Source: Agromyces albus
GTDB taxonomy: Bacteria > Actinomycetota > Actinomycetes > Actinomycetales > Microbacteriaceae
Direction: 5' to 3'
Length of the DNA: 47,446 nt
Assembly: GCF_004134825.1 (NCBI RefSeq)
Contig: NZ_SDPN01000032.1
Location: 1 to 47,446 of the forward strand
A program made the translations under genes and the position numbers. Position 1 is the stretch's first letter. The number at the start of each line of letters is the position of its first letter. The notes under the pieces are model-generated. The model saw only the letters and a program-made list of their open reading frames with translations. It was not told where the DNA came from and searched no databases. Positions 35,125 to 43,342 of the stretch are shown piece after piece.

Positions 35125-35397
35125 TCAGCTCCAGTCGACGGCGTGAGACCAGCCGGCGATGTAGGCGCGCTCGTTCTCGCCGAGACGCACGCCGAGGCGC
35201 GGGATCGGACCCGCGTCGAGCTCGCAGAGCTCATAGATGCGTCGCACCACGAACCACCGCAAGGGGGCGTTCAGGTTCTCGAGTACTTCGAGTTGGAGGG
35301 TGCGTTCGAGCATGGGCCACCACACGCCGATGGGTGGCAGGCCATGAGCGCCGTGCCGGCGCTCATCGTGCTCGGGGTGGTCGATGATCGAACTCAT
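35125..35397 (-). CDS. Hypothetical protein, 90 residues
   Basis: A soluble protein of unrecognised family with several aromatic residues (IGVWWPMLERTLQLEVLENL, LRWFVVRRIYELCELDAG, YIAGWSHAVDWS). Its ATG overlaps the stop of the 61-residue gene upstream (ATGA), so the two are translated together. Codon use is normal for the window, and a real gene is likely. Confidence 0.6.
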   Translation of the reverse strand: MSSIIDHPEHDERRHGAHGLPPIGVWWPMLERTLQLEVLENLNAPLRWFVVRRIYELCELDAGPIPRLGVRLGENERAYIAGWSHAVDWS

Positions 35398-35579
35398 TTT
35401 TGTGCCGGCTCCTCGGAAATCTCGCCGGTCTCCGGGTCGCGCACGACCACCCGCTCATCGGGGTCTGCGTCTTCCTCGGCCCGGTGGTGCTGCTCGACGG
35501 CGTGGACCGCCGCGTCGAGTTCCTCCGCCGCGTCCGGATCCTCTGGACCATTCGGAACCTCTGGGCCAGAATCGGACAT
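35394..35579 (-). CDS. Small acidic hypothetical protein, 61 residues
   Basis: A short, strongly acidic, Pro/Glu/Asp-rich protein (AAEELDAAVHAVEQHH, VVVRDPETGEI), probably mostly disordered with one central helix. AGGGAG lies 6-7 nt before the ATG. It is coupled by ATGA overlap to the following 90-residue gene. Function unknown. The 164 nt upstream to the DNA ligase gene show no further gene. Confidence 0.55.
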   Translation of the reverse strand: MSDSGPEVPNGPEDPDAAEELDAAVHAVEQHHRAEEDADPDERVVVRDPETGEISEEPAQK

Positions 35580-35743
35580 CGGCGGCTCCCTCTCTCATGG
35601 GTGGCCGGTGCTCTCCATCGAGCCCGGCCGCGTTCGACAGTACGCGACGGTTCATCGCCGCGGCAGGGGATTGACCCGGCCCGAGCCGCGTGCTACTCCT
35701 GACAACAATGAGGCCGGTACATCGCCATCAGGCCAGTGCCTGA

Positions 35744-36790
35744 TCAGGCAAGTACGTCGCCGAGGTCGTAGGCGAGCGGCCGATCGAGCTGGTCGAACGT
35801 GCACGAGCGCGGCTCGCGGTCAGGACGCCAGCGCGCGAATTGCGCGGTGTGGCGGAACCTCGCCCCCTCGAGCTGGTCGTAGCGCACCTCGGCCACGAGC
35901 TCGGGGCGAAGGCGGACGAAGGAGACGTCGCGGCTCGACGAGAAGCGGCTGCGATCGGTCTCCCCACGGATCGCCTCGCCGTTCGGGTCGCGAATCACGT
36001 AGGGCTCGAGCTCGTCGATGAGCTCGAGCCGTCGGGCGTCGCTGAACGCGGAGGCGCCGCCGACATTGCGCAACTCGCCCGAGTCGTCGTGGAGGCCGAG
36101 CAGCAGTGAGCCGACACCTCGGCCCGACGTGTGCACCCGATAGCCGACCACGACGACGTCGGCGGTGCGGTGGTGCTTCGCCTTCAGCATCACTCGCTTG
36201 CCCGGCGCGTACGGCGCAGCGAGCGGTTTGGCCACGACGCCGTCGAGACCGGCGCCCTCGAACTCCTCGAACCAGCGGCGCGCGAGGTCGACGTCGGACG
36301 TGATGCGCGTGAGGTGGATCGGGTGACCGATGCCGCCGACGAGTCGCTCGAGCGCAGCTCGTCGCTCCGAGAACGGCTGCTCGATGAGCGACCGGCCGCC
36401 GACCTCGAGCAGGTCGAATGCGACGAACATCGCCGGCGTCTCTCGCGCCAGCAGCTCGACGCGGCTCGCCGCCGGGTGGATGCGCTGCGACAGCTGCTCC
36501 CAGTCGAGACGCTGCCCGCCGATCGCGCCGGCGCTGATCACGATCTCGCCGTCGAGCACGCACGGCTCGGGCAGCAGCCGGGCGAACGCCTCGACGAGCT
36601 CGGGAAAGTAGCGGGTCAGCGGCTTGGCCCCGCGGCTGCCGATCTCGACGTGCTCGCCGTCGAACGCCACGATGCCGCGGAATCCGTCCCACTTCGGCTC
36701 GTAGACGAGACCGCCCTCGACCGAGTCGGGCTCGGGCACCGACGGCACGGCCTTCGCGAGCATCGGCGCGACGTCCAGGTTGATCGCCAT
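35744..36790 (-). CDS. ATP-dependent DNA ligase (LigC-like)
   Basis: A 348-residue ligase. The adenylation motif I EPKWDGFR places the AMP-accepting lysine at 33; motifs III (MFVAFDLLE), IV (LDGVVAKP) and V (VMLKAKH) follow, then an OB-fold C-terminal domain (VVVGYRVHTSGRGVGSLLLG). Length and order match the stand-alone LigC ligases of actinobacteria, which seal nicks and may serve in repair with LigC-associated polymerases. No Ku or polymerase domain gene is beside it, so partners are encoded elsewhere or absent. Confidence 0.9.
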   Translation of the reverse strand: MAINLDVAPMLAKAVPSVPEPDSVEGGLVYEPKWDGFRGIVAFDGEHVEIGSRGAKPLTRYFPELVEAFARLLPEPCVLDGEIVISAGAIGGQRLDWEQLSQRIHPAASRVELLARETPAMFVAFDLLEVGGRSLIEQPFSERRAALERLVGGIGHPIHLTRITSDVDLARRWFEEFEGAGLDGVVAKPLAAPYAPGKRVMLKAKHHRTADVVVVGYRVHTSGRGVGSLLLGLHDDSGELRNVGGASAFSDARRLELIDELEPYVIRDPNGEAIRGETDRSRFSSSRDVSFVRLRPELVAEVRYDQLEGARFRHTAQFARWRPDREPRSCTFDQLDRPLAYDLGDVLA

Positions 36791-36843
36791 TCGTCAACGA
36801 TAGGCCCCGGATGCCGCAGCCGGCGAGTGCTCGGCGCTCGTGC

Positions 36844-37362
36844 TCAGAGCACGGTGCGCAGCCCCGCCGACAGCGCGGTGTGGTGCTCGAACACGAGGTT
36901 CGTCTCGGTGAGGGCGACCGCGGGGTTCGCCGAGAGGTTGTTGAGCACGAACTGCCGCACGTGCTCGCTGTCGCGGACGCGCACGTGGATCAGGAAGTCC
37001 TCGGCGCCGCCGAGGAAGAAGAGCTGCGCCACCTCGGGCTGCGTGCGCAACTCGTCGGAGATCTGTTCCATGAGGTGGCGGGCGCCGGGCCGGATCCGCA
37101 CGCTCACGAGCGCCTGCAGGGTGAAGCCGAGGGCTGCGGGATTGATCTCGGCGGTGTAGCGGATGATGACGCCGCGCTCGCGGAGGGAGCGCACGCGAGC
37201 GAGGCACGTCGACGGCGAGACGCCGACGGCACGGGCGAGGTCGATGTTGGGGATGCGGGCGTTCTCGTGCAGGCGCGTGATGATCGCGCGGTCGATCGCG
37301 TCGAGCACGATCGGCGCCGGGCCCGAGGGAGCCGGTTCGCTCATCTGCGGCAGATCGACCAC
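36844..37362 (-). CDS. aldR: Lrp/AsnC-family regulator (AldR-like)
   Basis: A 172-residue regulator with N-terminal helix-turn-helix (LDAIDRAIITRLHENARIPN, LARAVGVSPSTCLARVRSLR) and C-terminal RAM ligand-binding domain (FTLQALVSVRIRPGARH, FLIHVRVRDSEHVRQFV). It is divergent from alanine dehydrogenase, the arrangement of M. tuberculosis AldR (Rv2779c) and ald, so it probably senses alanine or another amino acid and controls ald. GTG 37362 is preferred because GGAAAGG lies 9 nt upstream; ATG 37344 has none. Confidence 0.85.
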   Translation of the reverse strand: MVDLPQMSEPAPSGPAPIVLDAIDRAIITRLHENARIPNIDLARAVGVSPSTCLARVRSLRERGVIIRYTAEINPAALGFTLQALVSVRIRPGARHLMEQISDELRTQPEVAQLFFLGGAEDFLIHVRVRDSEHVRQFVLNNLSANPAVALTETNLVFEHHTALSAGLRTVL

Positions 37363-37491
37363 GAGAGGGTGCCTTTCCGAACATTTGCGACGGATGCCGC
37401 TACTCTACCGAATTCTGTGCGGCAAGGGTTCCCAGGTGGCGAACAAGCAGCGAACATGGAGGTACTCATCCACACAGCATTCGGAGTGACC

Positions 37492-38589
37492 ATGCGCATC
37501 GGCGTGCCCGCAGAGATCAAGAACAACGAGTTCCGCGTCGCGATGACGCCCGCCGGCGCGCACGCACTGTCGCTGCGCGGTCATGAGGTCGCGATCCAGG
37601 CGGGCGCAGGAGTCGGCGCCGGATACCTCGACGCGGAGTACCTCGCAGCCGGCGCCACGATCGTCGGCACGGCCGCCGAGGCGTGGTCGGCCGAGCTCGT
37701 GCTGAAGGTCAAGGAGCCGATCGCGTTGGAGTACGGCTTCCTCCGCCCCGACCTCATCCTCTTCACCTACCTGCACCTCGCGGCCGACCTGCCGCTCACG
37801 CGAGCGATCCTCGACTCGGGCGCCACGGCGATCGCGTACGAGACGGTGCAGCTCGCCGACCGCACCCTGCCGCTGCTCACTCCCATGAGCGAGGTCGCGG
37901 GCCGGCTCGCGCCGCAAGAGGGCGCATCGCACCTGCACGCCTCGCGCGGAGGGCGCGGCGTGCTGCTCGCGGGAGTGCCGGGCACGGCGAAGGCCAAGGT
38001 GGTCGTGATCGGCGGCGGCGTCGCGGGGGAGCAGGCTGCGGCATCCGCTCATGGCATGGGCGCCGACGTCACCGTGCTCGACATCTCGCTGCCTCGCCTT
38101 CGCGAGCTCGACGCCCGCTACGGCGGCGCCATCCGCACCCTCGCCTCGTCGCCCTACGAGATCGCCCGCCAGCTGAAAGACGCCGACCTCGTGATCGGCG
38201 CGGTGCTCGTGCCCGGCGCTGCCGCTCCGAAGGTCGTCACCGACGAGATGGTCGCCGCGATGCGGCCGGGCACCGTGCTCGTCGACATCGCGATCGACCA
38301 GGGCGGATGCTTCGAGGGTTCGCGCCCCACGACCCACGCCGAGCCGACCTTCCGGGTGCACGATGCCATCTTCTACTGCGTCGCGAACATGCCGGGCGCA
38401 GTGCCCGCCACGGCGACCCCGGCGCTCACGAACGCGACGCTGCCCTACACGCTGAAGATCGCCGACCTCGGGTGGAAGGCGGCTCTCGAGGCCGACCCCG
38501 CCCTCGCGAAGGGCCTGAACGCCGTCGGCGGGCGACTCACGAACGCCGGCGTCGCACTCGCACACGGCCTCGAGCTCGCGAGCGCGTAA
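37492..38589 (+). CDS. ald: Alanine dehydrogenase
   Basis: A 365-residue NAD-dependent enzyme that interconverts L-alanine and pyruvate plus ammonia. Hallmarks are the start MRIGVPAEIKNNEFRVAMTP with substrate Arg15, the catalytic Lys in LVLKVKEP (about 75) and His in FTYLHLAAD (about 96), the Rossmann motif VVVIGGGVAGEQAAASAHGMG and VDIAIDQGGCFEGSRPTTH. ATG 37492 gives the canonical N-terminus; an in-frame ATG at 37456 would add 12 unrelated residues. The 129-nt gap to the divergent regulator should contain the operator; TACTCT at 37401-37406 is a possible -10. Confidence 0.95.
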   Translation: MRIGVPAEIKNNEFRVAMTPAGAHALSLRGHEVAIQAGAGVGAGYLDAEYLAAGATIVGTAAEAWSAELVLKVKEPIALEYGFLRPDLILFTYLHLAADLPLTRAILDSGATAIAYETVQLADRTLPLLTPMSEVAGRLAPQEGASHLHASRGGRGVLLAGVPGTAKAKVVVIGGGVAGEQAAASAHGMGADVTVLDISLPRLRELDARYGGAIRTLASSPYEIARQLKDADLVIGAVLVPGAAAPKVVTDEMVAAMRPGTVLVDIAIDQGGCFEGSRPTTHAEPTFRVHDAIFYCVANMPGAVPATATPALTNATLPYTLKIADLGWKAALEADPALAKGLNAVGGRLTNAGVALAHGLELASA

Positions 38590-38619
38590 CCGGTCGAGGC
38601 GGGCGAGCAGCCGGGATCT

Positions 38620-38910
38620 TCAGGAGAGCGTGAGGAAGAGCTTCTCGAGCTCCGCCACGGTGAGGCGATCGTCGGCATCGGATGCCACCGCTGCATCTTC
38701 GCTGAGGCATTCGAGCATCGCGCTCGAGATGATCGCGAAGCCCGCCTTGTCGAGTGCGCTCGAGACCGCCGCGAGTTGCGTCACGACGGTGCGGCAGTCG
38801 CCACCCGACTCGACCGCCTCGATGACCGCGTTCAACTGGCCCCGCGCGCGCTTCAGGCGATTGGCGATGCGCCGTTGCGCGTCGTCGGACGTCGGATGCC
38901 TCGGGCTCAT
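38620..38910 (-). CDS. CstR-like persulfide-sensing repressor (CsoR/RcnR family)
   Basis: A 96-residue four-helix repressor of the CsoR/RcnR/CstR family. The two family cysteines, Cys39 (GGDCRTVVTQL) and Cys68 (AMLECLSED), are spaced by 29 residues as in CstR, but the copper-ligand histidine of CsoR, four residues before the second cysteine, is Ala64. Loss of that His with both Cys kept is the CstR signature: sensing reactive sulfur by di- or trisulfide formation. Its ATG overlaps the rhodanese stop (ATGA). A near-ideal ATACCC/GGGTAT operator lies upstream of the rhodanese start, so the operon is probably autoregulated. Confidence 0.83.
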   Translation of the reverse strand: MSPRHPTSDDAQRRIANRLKRARGQLNAVIEAVESGGDCRTVVTQLAAVSSALDKAGFAIISSAMLECLSEDAAVASDADDRLTVAELEKLFLTLS

Positions 38911-39215
38911 TCGGCATCGCCGAGGGTCAGCGGCAGGCCGGCGCGATACCACTCGAGGATGCCGCCCTCGATGTTGACGGCGTCGACCCCCTGTGCCTCG
39001 AGGTACTGCACGGCTTGCGCGCTGCGGCCGCCGACGTGGCACATCACGTAGACGGTGCGGTCGCGTGGAATCTCATCGAGCCGCTCGACGAGGGTGCCGA
39101 GCGGGATGTGGAGCGTGCCGTCGATGCGCGCCTGGTCGCGCTCGCCGGGCTCGCGCACGTCGAGGATGAAGGCGTCGTCGATCGCGTGCGCGTCGATGGG
39201 GGAGATCGTCTGCAA
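38907..39215 (-). CDS. Single-domain rhodanese (sulfurtransferase)
   Basis: A 102-residue rhodanese with LDVREPGERDQARIDGTLHI and the active loop CHVGGRS with catalytic Cys59. It transfers sulfane sulfur, probably as part of hydrogen sulfide/persulfide handling. The start is TTG at 39215 with a perfect AGGAGG 7 nt upstream; the reading frame further upstream is non-homologous. It is the first gene of a two-gene operon with the CstR-like regulator. Confidence 0.9.
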   Translation of the reverse strand: MQTISPIDAHAIDDAFILDVREPGERDQARIDGTLHIPLGTLVERLDEIPRDRTVYVMCHVGGRSAQAVQYLEAQGVDAVNIEGGILEWYRAGLPLTLGDAE

Positions 39216-39260
39216 CTGGGGTCCTCCTGGTGGGCGCGAGCGGTTCGCCCGACGGTAGCA

Positions 39261-39279
39261 CGATACCCAGGGGGTATCG
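39261..39279 (-). promoter_or_regulatory. CstR/CsoR-type operator
   Basis: CGATACCC-AGG-GGGTATCG is a perfect inverted repeat with 8-bp arms, 46 nt before the rhodanese start. ATACCC...GGGTAT is the core known for CstR and related operators, so it is the expected binding site for the downstream CstR-like protein. Confidence 0.8.
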
Positions 39280-39328
39280 AAACACGGCCGAGCGCGGCGA
39301 TGCTCCAGTGATTCGGTCGGATTCGCCG

Positions 39329-39334
39329 TATGGT
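39329..39334 (+). promoter_or_regulatory. -10 element of the helicase-like gene (leaderless-type)
   Basis: TATGGT lies 6 nt before the GTG at 39341, fitting a leaderless start; no Shine-Dalgarno precedes that GTG. The -35 region is not convincing. Confidence 0.4.
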
Positions 39335-39340
39335 GTCGGT

Positions 39341-42300
39341 GTGTGGCGGCTCGATCGGAACGATGACGAGGGGGAGATCCTCCGTTCCGAGACGGATGCC
39401 GCAGCCGAACAACTGACACCGGATCCCATGCGACAGGACATCACGAGCCCCAACGGCCTCAGCCTCGGCGACCCAGAGCTCGTCGCAGGCAACGTCGCCG
39501 AGCCCGTGTGGCGCCGCTGGCAGGGCGAGCTCGCGGCCGTCGGCGGCCGCTCGCCCCTCGTGCGCTTCGCGGACTCGCCGCGCACCCGCATCGAGCTCTC
39601 GACGACGCATCCGGGCGGCCTCCCGCAATTCATCACGGGCAAGTCGACCCTGTTGTCGAGCCTCATCCGCGACGAGCTCGCGCTGCGCAACGCCCGCCTG
39701 GCCGCTGCCGAGATCACCCAGAAGGGCATCGAGCTGCGCTCGGTGCGCGGCATCGAGTCGGTGCACCTCGCGATCGGCCTCGCCTCGTGGCGCAACGCGG
39801 GCGAGGAGTATCTCGCGCCCGTGCTCCTGCGACCGCTCGCGATCCGACGCTACGGCCGGGACTTCGAACTGAAGCTCAAGGGCCAGCCCTACCTGAACCC
39901 GGCGCTCGCGCGCGAGCTTCGCGAGCAGTTCCAGATCACGCTCGACGCCGAGGCGTTCGTCGCGCTCGCCATCACGAACGGCGTGTTCAAGCCGCAGCCG
40001 GTCATCGACCGCTTGCGCGGCCTGACCTCGCACCTGCCGTGGTTCCACGTCGCGCCGCGGCTCGTCGTCTCCTCGTTCGCCGAGGTCGGCCCCGCGATGG
40101 CGACGGATGCCAGGCAGCTCGACCATCCCGTCATCGACGCGATCGCGGGCAATCCCGCAGCGCGTGCCGCCCTCGCCGTGGAGACCGAGCGCGCACGACC
40201 CGTTGCGCAAGACGAGCGCCCGCCCTCGACCGATACCCTCCTGCTCGATGCCGACCCCGAGCAGGAGCAGGCGGTCGCCGAGATCGAGTCGGGCGCCTCC
40301 CTCGTGGTGAAGACCCTGCCCGGCACGGGTGGCACCCAGACGATCGTCAATGCGATCGGCGCCCTCGTCGCGAAGGACAAGCGCGTGCTCGTGGTCGGCT
40401 CACGACGGGCGAGCCTCGACGGCATCGCGCACCGGCTCGGCCAAGTGGGCCTCGGAGGTGCCGCCGTCACGACGGCGGGGCTGCGCCGCGAACTCATCCA
40501 GTCGATCTCCCGCAACGAGAAGGCCGGTCGACCGCGGGTCGCCGACGTCGACGACGCCCTCGTGCGGCTGCGGAAGGTCCTGCTCGACTATCGATCGGGG
40601 CTCACGCGACGGGATCCCGAGTTGCACGTCTCGGTGCTCGACGCGCTCAGCGAGCTCGCCCGTCTCGCCCTCGTGCCCGGAGCACCCTCCACGACGGCGC
40701 GCCTCGACCACGCGTCGCTCGTGGCGCTCGCCGAGGGTCGTGACGCCGTCTCGCGCGACCTCGTGCGCGCGGCAGCGCTCGGCGAGTTCAAGTACGGACC
40801 GGGTGACTCGCCCTGGTACGGCGCCTCATTCTCCTCGACGACCGAGGCGACCACGGCGCACGAGCTCGCGAAGCGACTCAGCAACGTCGCGCTGCCCCGG
40901 CTCCTCGAACGCGGCCGAGCGCTCATCGCCCAGACCCGGCTGCGCCCCTTCGAATCGGTCGCGGAGCTCGGGGTGTTCCTCCGGCTCCTCCTCGACGTGC
41001 GCGAGACGCTCGACCGCTTCCAGCCCTCCGTCTACGACCGGCCGCTCGGCGAGCTCATCTCCGCGACCTCCTCGCGACGCGACTCGCCCGGGATGTCCGG
41101 CGCGAACCGCCGCCGGCTTCGCCGGCTCGCGCTCGAGTACGTTCGGCCCGGCGTGCACGTCACCGACCTCAACGGGGCACTCCGCGGCATCCAGCAGCAG
41201 CGCACGCTCTGGCAGCGGTACTCCGAGGCGGGAGCGATCCCCGGCGTGCCGGTCGGCATCGACGAGGTGCACGTCGCATTCCAGACGGTGGCGAGCGATC
41301 TGCAGGTGCTCGACGGCCCGCTCGGCGTGGTCGGTACTCCGAGGCAGCTCGCTGCGCGTCCCGTGCGCGAACTCGTCACGACGCTTGCGGGGCTCGCCGC
41401 CGAGTCCGAGGTGCTCACGAACCTGCAGGAGCGCACTGCGGTGCTCTCACGCTTGCGCGACCTCGGCCTCGACCCGCTGCTCCTCGACCTCGCCAAGCGG
41501 CACGTGCCCGAGAGTGCCGTCGCCGCGGAGCTCGAGCTCGCGTGGTGGCAATCGGTGCTCGAGTCGATGCTCGCAAGCGACAAGGCGCTCCTCGGCGCGA
41601 ACACGACGGTGCTCGACCGGCTCGAGGCCGACTTCCGCCTCGTCGACGAGGCGCACGCCTCGGCCGCCGGTCCGCAGCTGGCCTGGCGGCTCGCCGAGAA
41701 CTGGAAGATCGCGCTCCTCGATCATCCCGAAGAGGCAGATCGGCTGAAGCGGATGCTGCGCGGCGACCGCGTGCGGCCGGCCGCCCTGCACGCCGAGACC
41801 CCACACCTGTTCCGCGCCCTCGCTCCCGTCTGGCTCGCCTCTCCCTACGATGTCGCCGCGATCGACGACTCGATCTCGTTCGACACCGTGATCCTCGTCG
41901 ACGCGGGCGCGACGACGATCGCCGAGAACCTCGGCGCCATCCGCCGGGCGAAGCAGGTCGTGGCGTTCGGCGATCCCGTGACGCAGACTCCCACGCTCTT
42001 CGAGACGGCCATCGCCGACCTCGAGCGCCCCGACGAACCCGCCCCCGAACACCGTGTCGACGCGCTGCACGCCGATTCCGCGCTCGCCCGCCTCGGCGAG
42101 CTGCTGCCCACGCTCACCCTCACGCGCAGCTATCGAGCCGGCGGCGAAGACCTCGCCGAGCTCGTGAACAACCGCTTCTACGCCGGACGCATCGTCTCGC
42201 TGCCATGGGCCGGGAGTTTCCTCGGGCACGGCAGCCTCGGCCTGCACTACGTGAAGGGCAACGGACTGCCCGATCCCACGACCGGCACCGTCGAGAGCAT

Positions 42301-43111
42301 CGACTCCGAGGTGGCGAAGGTCGTCGAGCTCGTCATGGAGCACGCCGTGAAGCGCCCGCGTGAGTCGCTCATGGTGATCACGGCGAGCGCCAGGCACGCC
42401 GCACGAGTGCACCAGGCCGTGCTCGCCGCATTCGCCAAGCGCACGGACCTCTCCGACTTCATCCTGAAAGACCGAGCCGAGCCGTTCACGGTGCTCACGC
42501 TCGAGCAGGCCGTGGCGCAGAGCCGCGACCGTGTCATCTTCTCGGTCGGCTATGGCCGTACCCCGCACGGTCGCCTGCTCTCGAGCTTCGGCTCGCTCGG
42601 CGAACCCGGGGGCGATCGCCTGCTCGCGGTCGGCATGACGCGCGCCCGGCGCTCGATGGACCTCGTCTCGGCGTTCCGCCCGGAAGACATCGACGAGGAC
42701 CGCCAGAGCCACGGCGTGCTCGCGCTCGCGAACGTGCTCTCGCAGACCGAGGAACGTGCCGCGGAGCAACCCGCGCCCGTGGCGAGCTCGTCGATGCTGC
42801 AGGACCTCGCGGCCAGGCTCGAGCGCCGCGGCATCCGAGTCAGCGTCGGACACCGCGGCCGCCTCGCGCTCGCGGCGGCGCACGCCGGCAAAGCGGTCGT
42901 GGTCGAGACGGATGACGCCCTCGCGGGCCTCAGCCTCAGGGAGTCCCTGCGGCTCCGCCCCGACGTGCTGCGCCGGCTCGGCTGGCACTACTTGCGGGTG
43001 CACAGCTTCGAGCTCTTCGGCAACCCCGAGGCGGTCGCCATGCGAGTCGCCGCGCTGCTCGGCAAGCCAGAGGTCGAGCGGCCGGCGGATGCCGCGACCG
43101 CACGCCGATGA
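39341..43111 (+). CDS. Degenerate SF1 helicase with Vsr-like C-terminal domain
   Basis: A protein of 1256 residues aligned with the large actinobacterial SF1 helicases that end in a Vsr-like nuclease domain, but with key residues missing. Walker A is LPGTGGTQT: the lysine position (331) is Gly. Walker B is VILVDAGA: the catalytic Glu (855) is Ala. Motif III reads GDPVTQTP and motif V EQAVAQSRDRVIFS, both altered, whereas motif VI (VGMTRARR) and the YGRTPHGRLLSSFGSLGEPGG block are kept. The C-terminal LGWHYLRVHSFELFGNP matches the Vsr-like domain, but its first catalytic Asp is not evident (GRLALAAA). It therefore is probably a pseudo-enzyme or binds without hydrolysing. GTG 39341 is taken as a leaderless start; ATG 39428 is possible. 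Confidence 0.8.
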   Translation: MWRLDRNDDEGEILRSETDAAAEQLTPDPMRQDITSPNGLSLGDPELVAGNVAEPVWRRWQGELAAVGGRSPLVRFADSPRTRIELSTTHPGGLPQFITGKSTLLSSLIRDELALRNARLAAAEITQKGIELRSVRGIESVHLAIGLASWRNAGEEYLAPVLLRPLAIRRYGRDFELKLKGQPYLNPALARELREQFQITLDAEAFVALAITNGVFKPQPVIDRLRGLTSHLPWFHVAPRLVVSSFAEVGPAMATDARQLDHPVIDAIAGNPAARAALAVETERARPVAQDERPPSTDTLLLDADPEQEQAVAEIESGASLVVKTLPGTGGTQTIVNAIGALVAKDKRVLVVGSRRASLDGIAHRLGQVGLGGAAVTTAGLRRELIQSISRNEKAGRPRVADVDDALVRLRKVLLDYRSGLTRRDPELHVSVLDALSELARLALVPGAPSTTARLDHASLVALAEGRDAVSRDLVRAAALGEFKYGPGDSPWYGASFSSTTEATTAHELAKRLSNVALPRLLERGRALIAQTRLRPFESVAELGVFLRLLLDVRETLDRFQPSVYDRPLGELISATSSRRDSPGMSGANRRRLRRLALEYVRPGVHVTDLNGALRGIQQQRTLWQRYSEAGAIPGVPVGIDEVHVAFQTVASDLQVLDGPLGVVGTPRQLAARPVRELVTTLAGLAAESEVLTNLQERTAVLSRLRDLGLDPLLLDLAKRHVPESAVAAELELAWWQSVLESMLASDKALLGANTTVLDRLEADFRLVDEAHASAAGPQLAWRLAENWKIALLDHPEEADRLKRMLRGDRVRPAALHAETPHLFRALAPVWLASPYDVAAIDDSISFDTVILVDAGATTIAENLGAIRRAKQVVAFGDPVTQTPTLFETAIADLERPDEPAPEHRVDALHADSALARLGELLPTLTLTRSYRAGGEDLAELVNNRFYAGRIVSLPWAGSFLGHGSLGLHYVKGNGLPDPTTGTVESIDSEVAKVVELVMEHAVKRPRESLMVITASARHAARVHQAVLAAFAKRTDLSDFILKDRAEPFTVLTLEQAVAQSRDRVIFSVGYGRTPHGRLLSSFGSLGEPGGDRLLAVGMTRARRSMDLVSAFRPEDIDEDRQSHGVLALANVLSQTEERAAEQPAPVASSSMLQDLAARLERRGIRVSVGHRGRLALAAAHAGKAVVVETDDALAGLSLRESLRLRPDVLRRLGWHYLRVHSFELFGNPEAVAMRVAALLGKPEVERPADAATARR

Positions 43112-43329
43112 CCGAGGAGCCGCGCCAGCGGGTCGAACGTGCCGCCGGACGGGCGCGTCGAGCCAAGCTCACGCCGGCACCCGGATCGGACCCCTCGCCC
43201 GAGTCTCCGGTGCCCGGCGCCGAGAGTGCCGACGGCGCAGAGGGTGACGAGCGCGCGCCGAAGCGCAAGCGCGCGGCATCCGCCGACGACGACCGCATCA
43301 GCAGGGAACGGCCGCCGCACTGGGGCTGA
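43108..43329 (+). CDS. Small protein coupled to the degenerate helicase
   Basis: A 73-residue, Arg/Lys-rich N-terminal and Asp/Glu/Pro-rich middle protein, ending in DDDRISRERPPHWG. Its ATG overlaps the helicase stop (ATGA), so it is made with it and is a likely partner. Low complexity makes homology hard to judge, but the ending RPPHW recurs, as I recall, in small actinobacterial proteins of unknown function. No membrane segment. Confidence 0.6.
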   Translation: MTEEPRQRVERAAGRARRAKLTPAPGSDPSPESPVPGAESADGAEGDERAPKRKRAASADDDRISRERPPHWG

Positions 43330-43342
43330 GGCGGAGCCTCAG
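43326..43342. terminator. Hairpin spanning both convergent stop codons
   Basis: CTGAGGC and GCCTCAG form a perfect 7-bp stem with loop GGA. The left arm contains the TGA of the small protein gene and the right arm the TCA (stop) of mscL, so one hairpin serves the ends of both genes. Confidence 0.5.

Noticed and set aside
32694..35743. Integrated element at the tRNA with att sites
   Set aside because: No integrase, recombinase or repeat of the tRNA 3' end seen; kept only as a weak island hypothesis.
34354..36021. Open + frame of 555 codons crossing several genes
   Set aside because: Antisense to the TMEM175-like, small and ligase genes; highly charged low-complexity product and no start signal.
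38620..38910. Copper sensor CsoR
   Set aside because: The His ligand is replaced by Ala64 and the neighbour is a rhodanese; CstR fits better.
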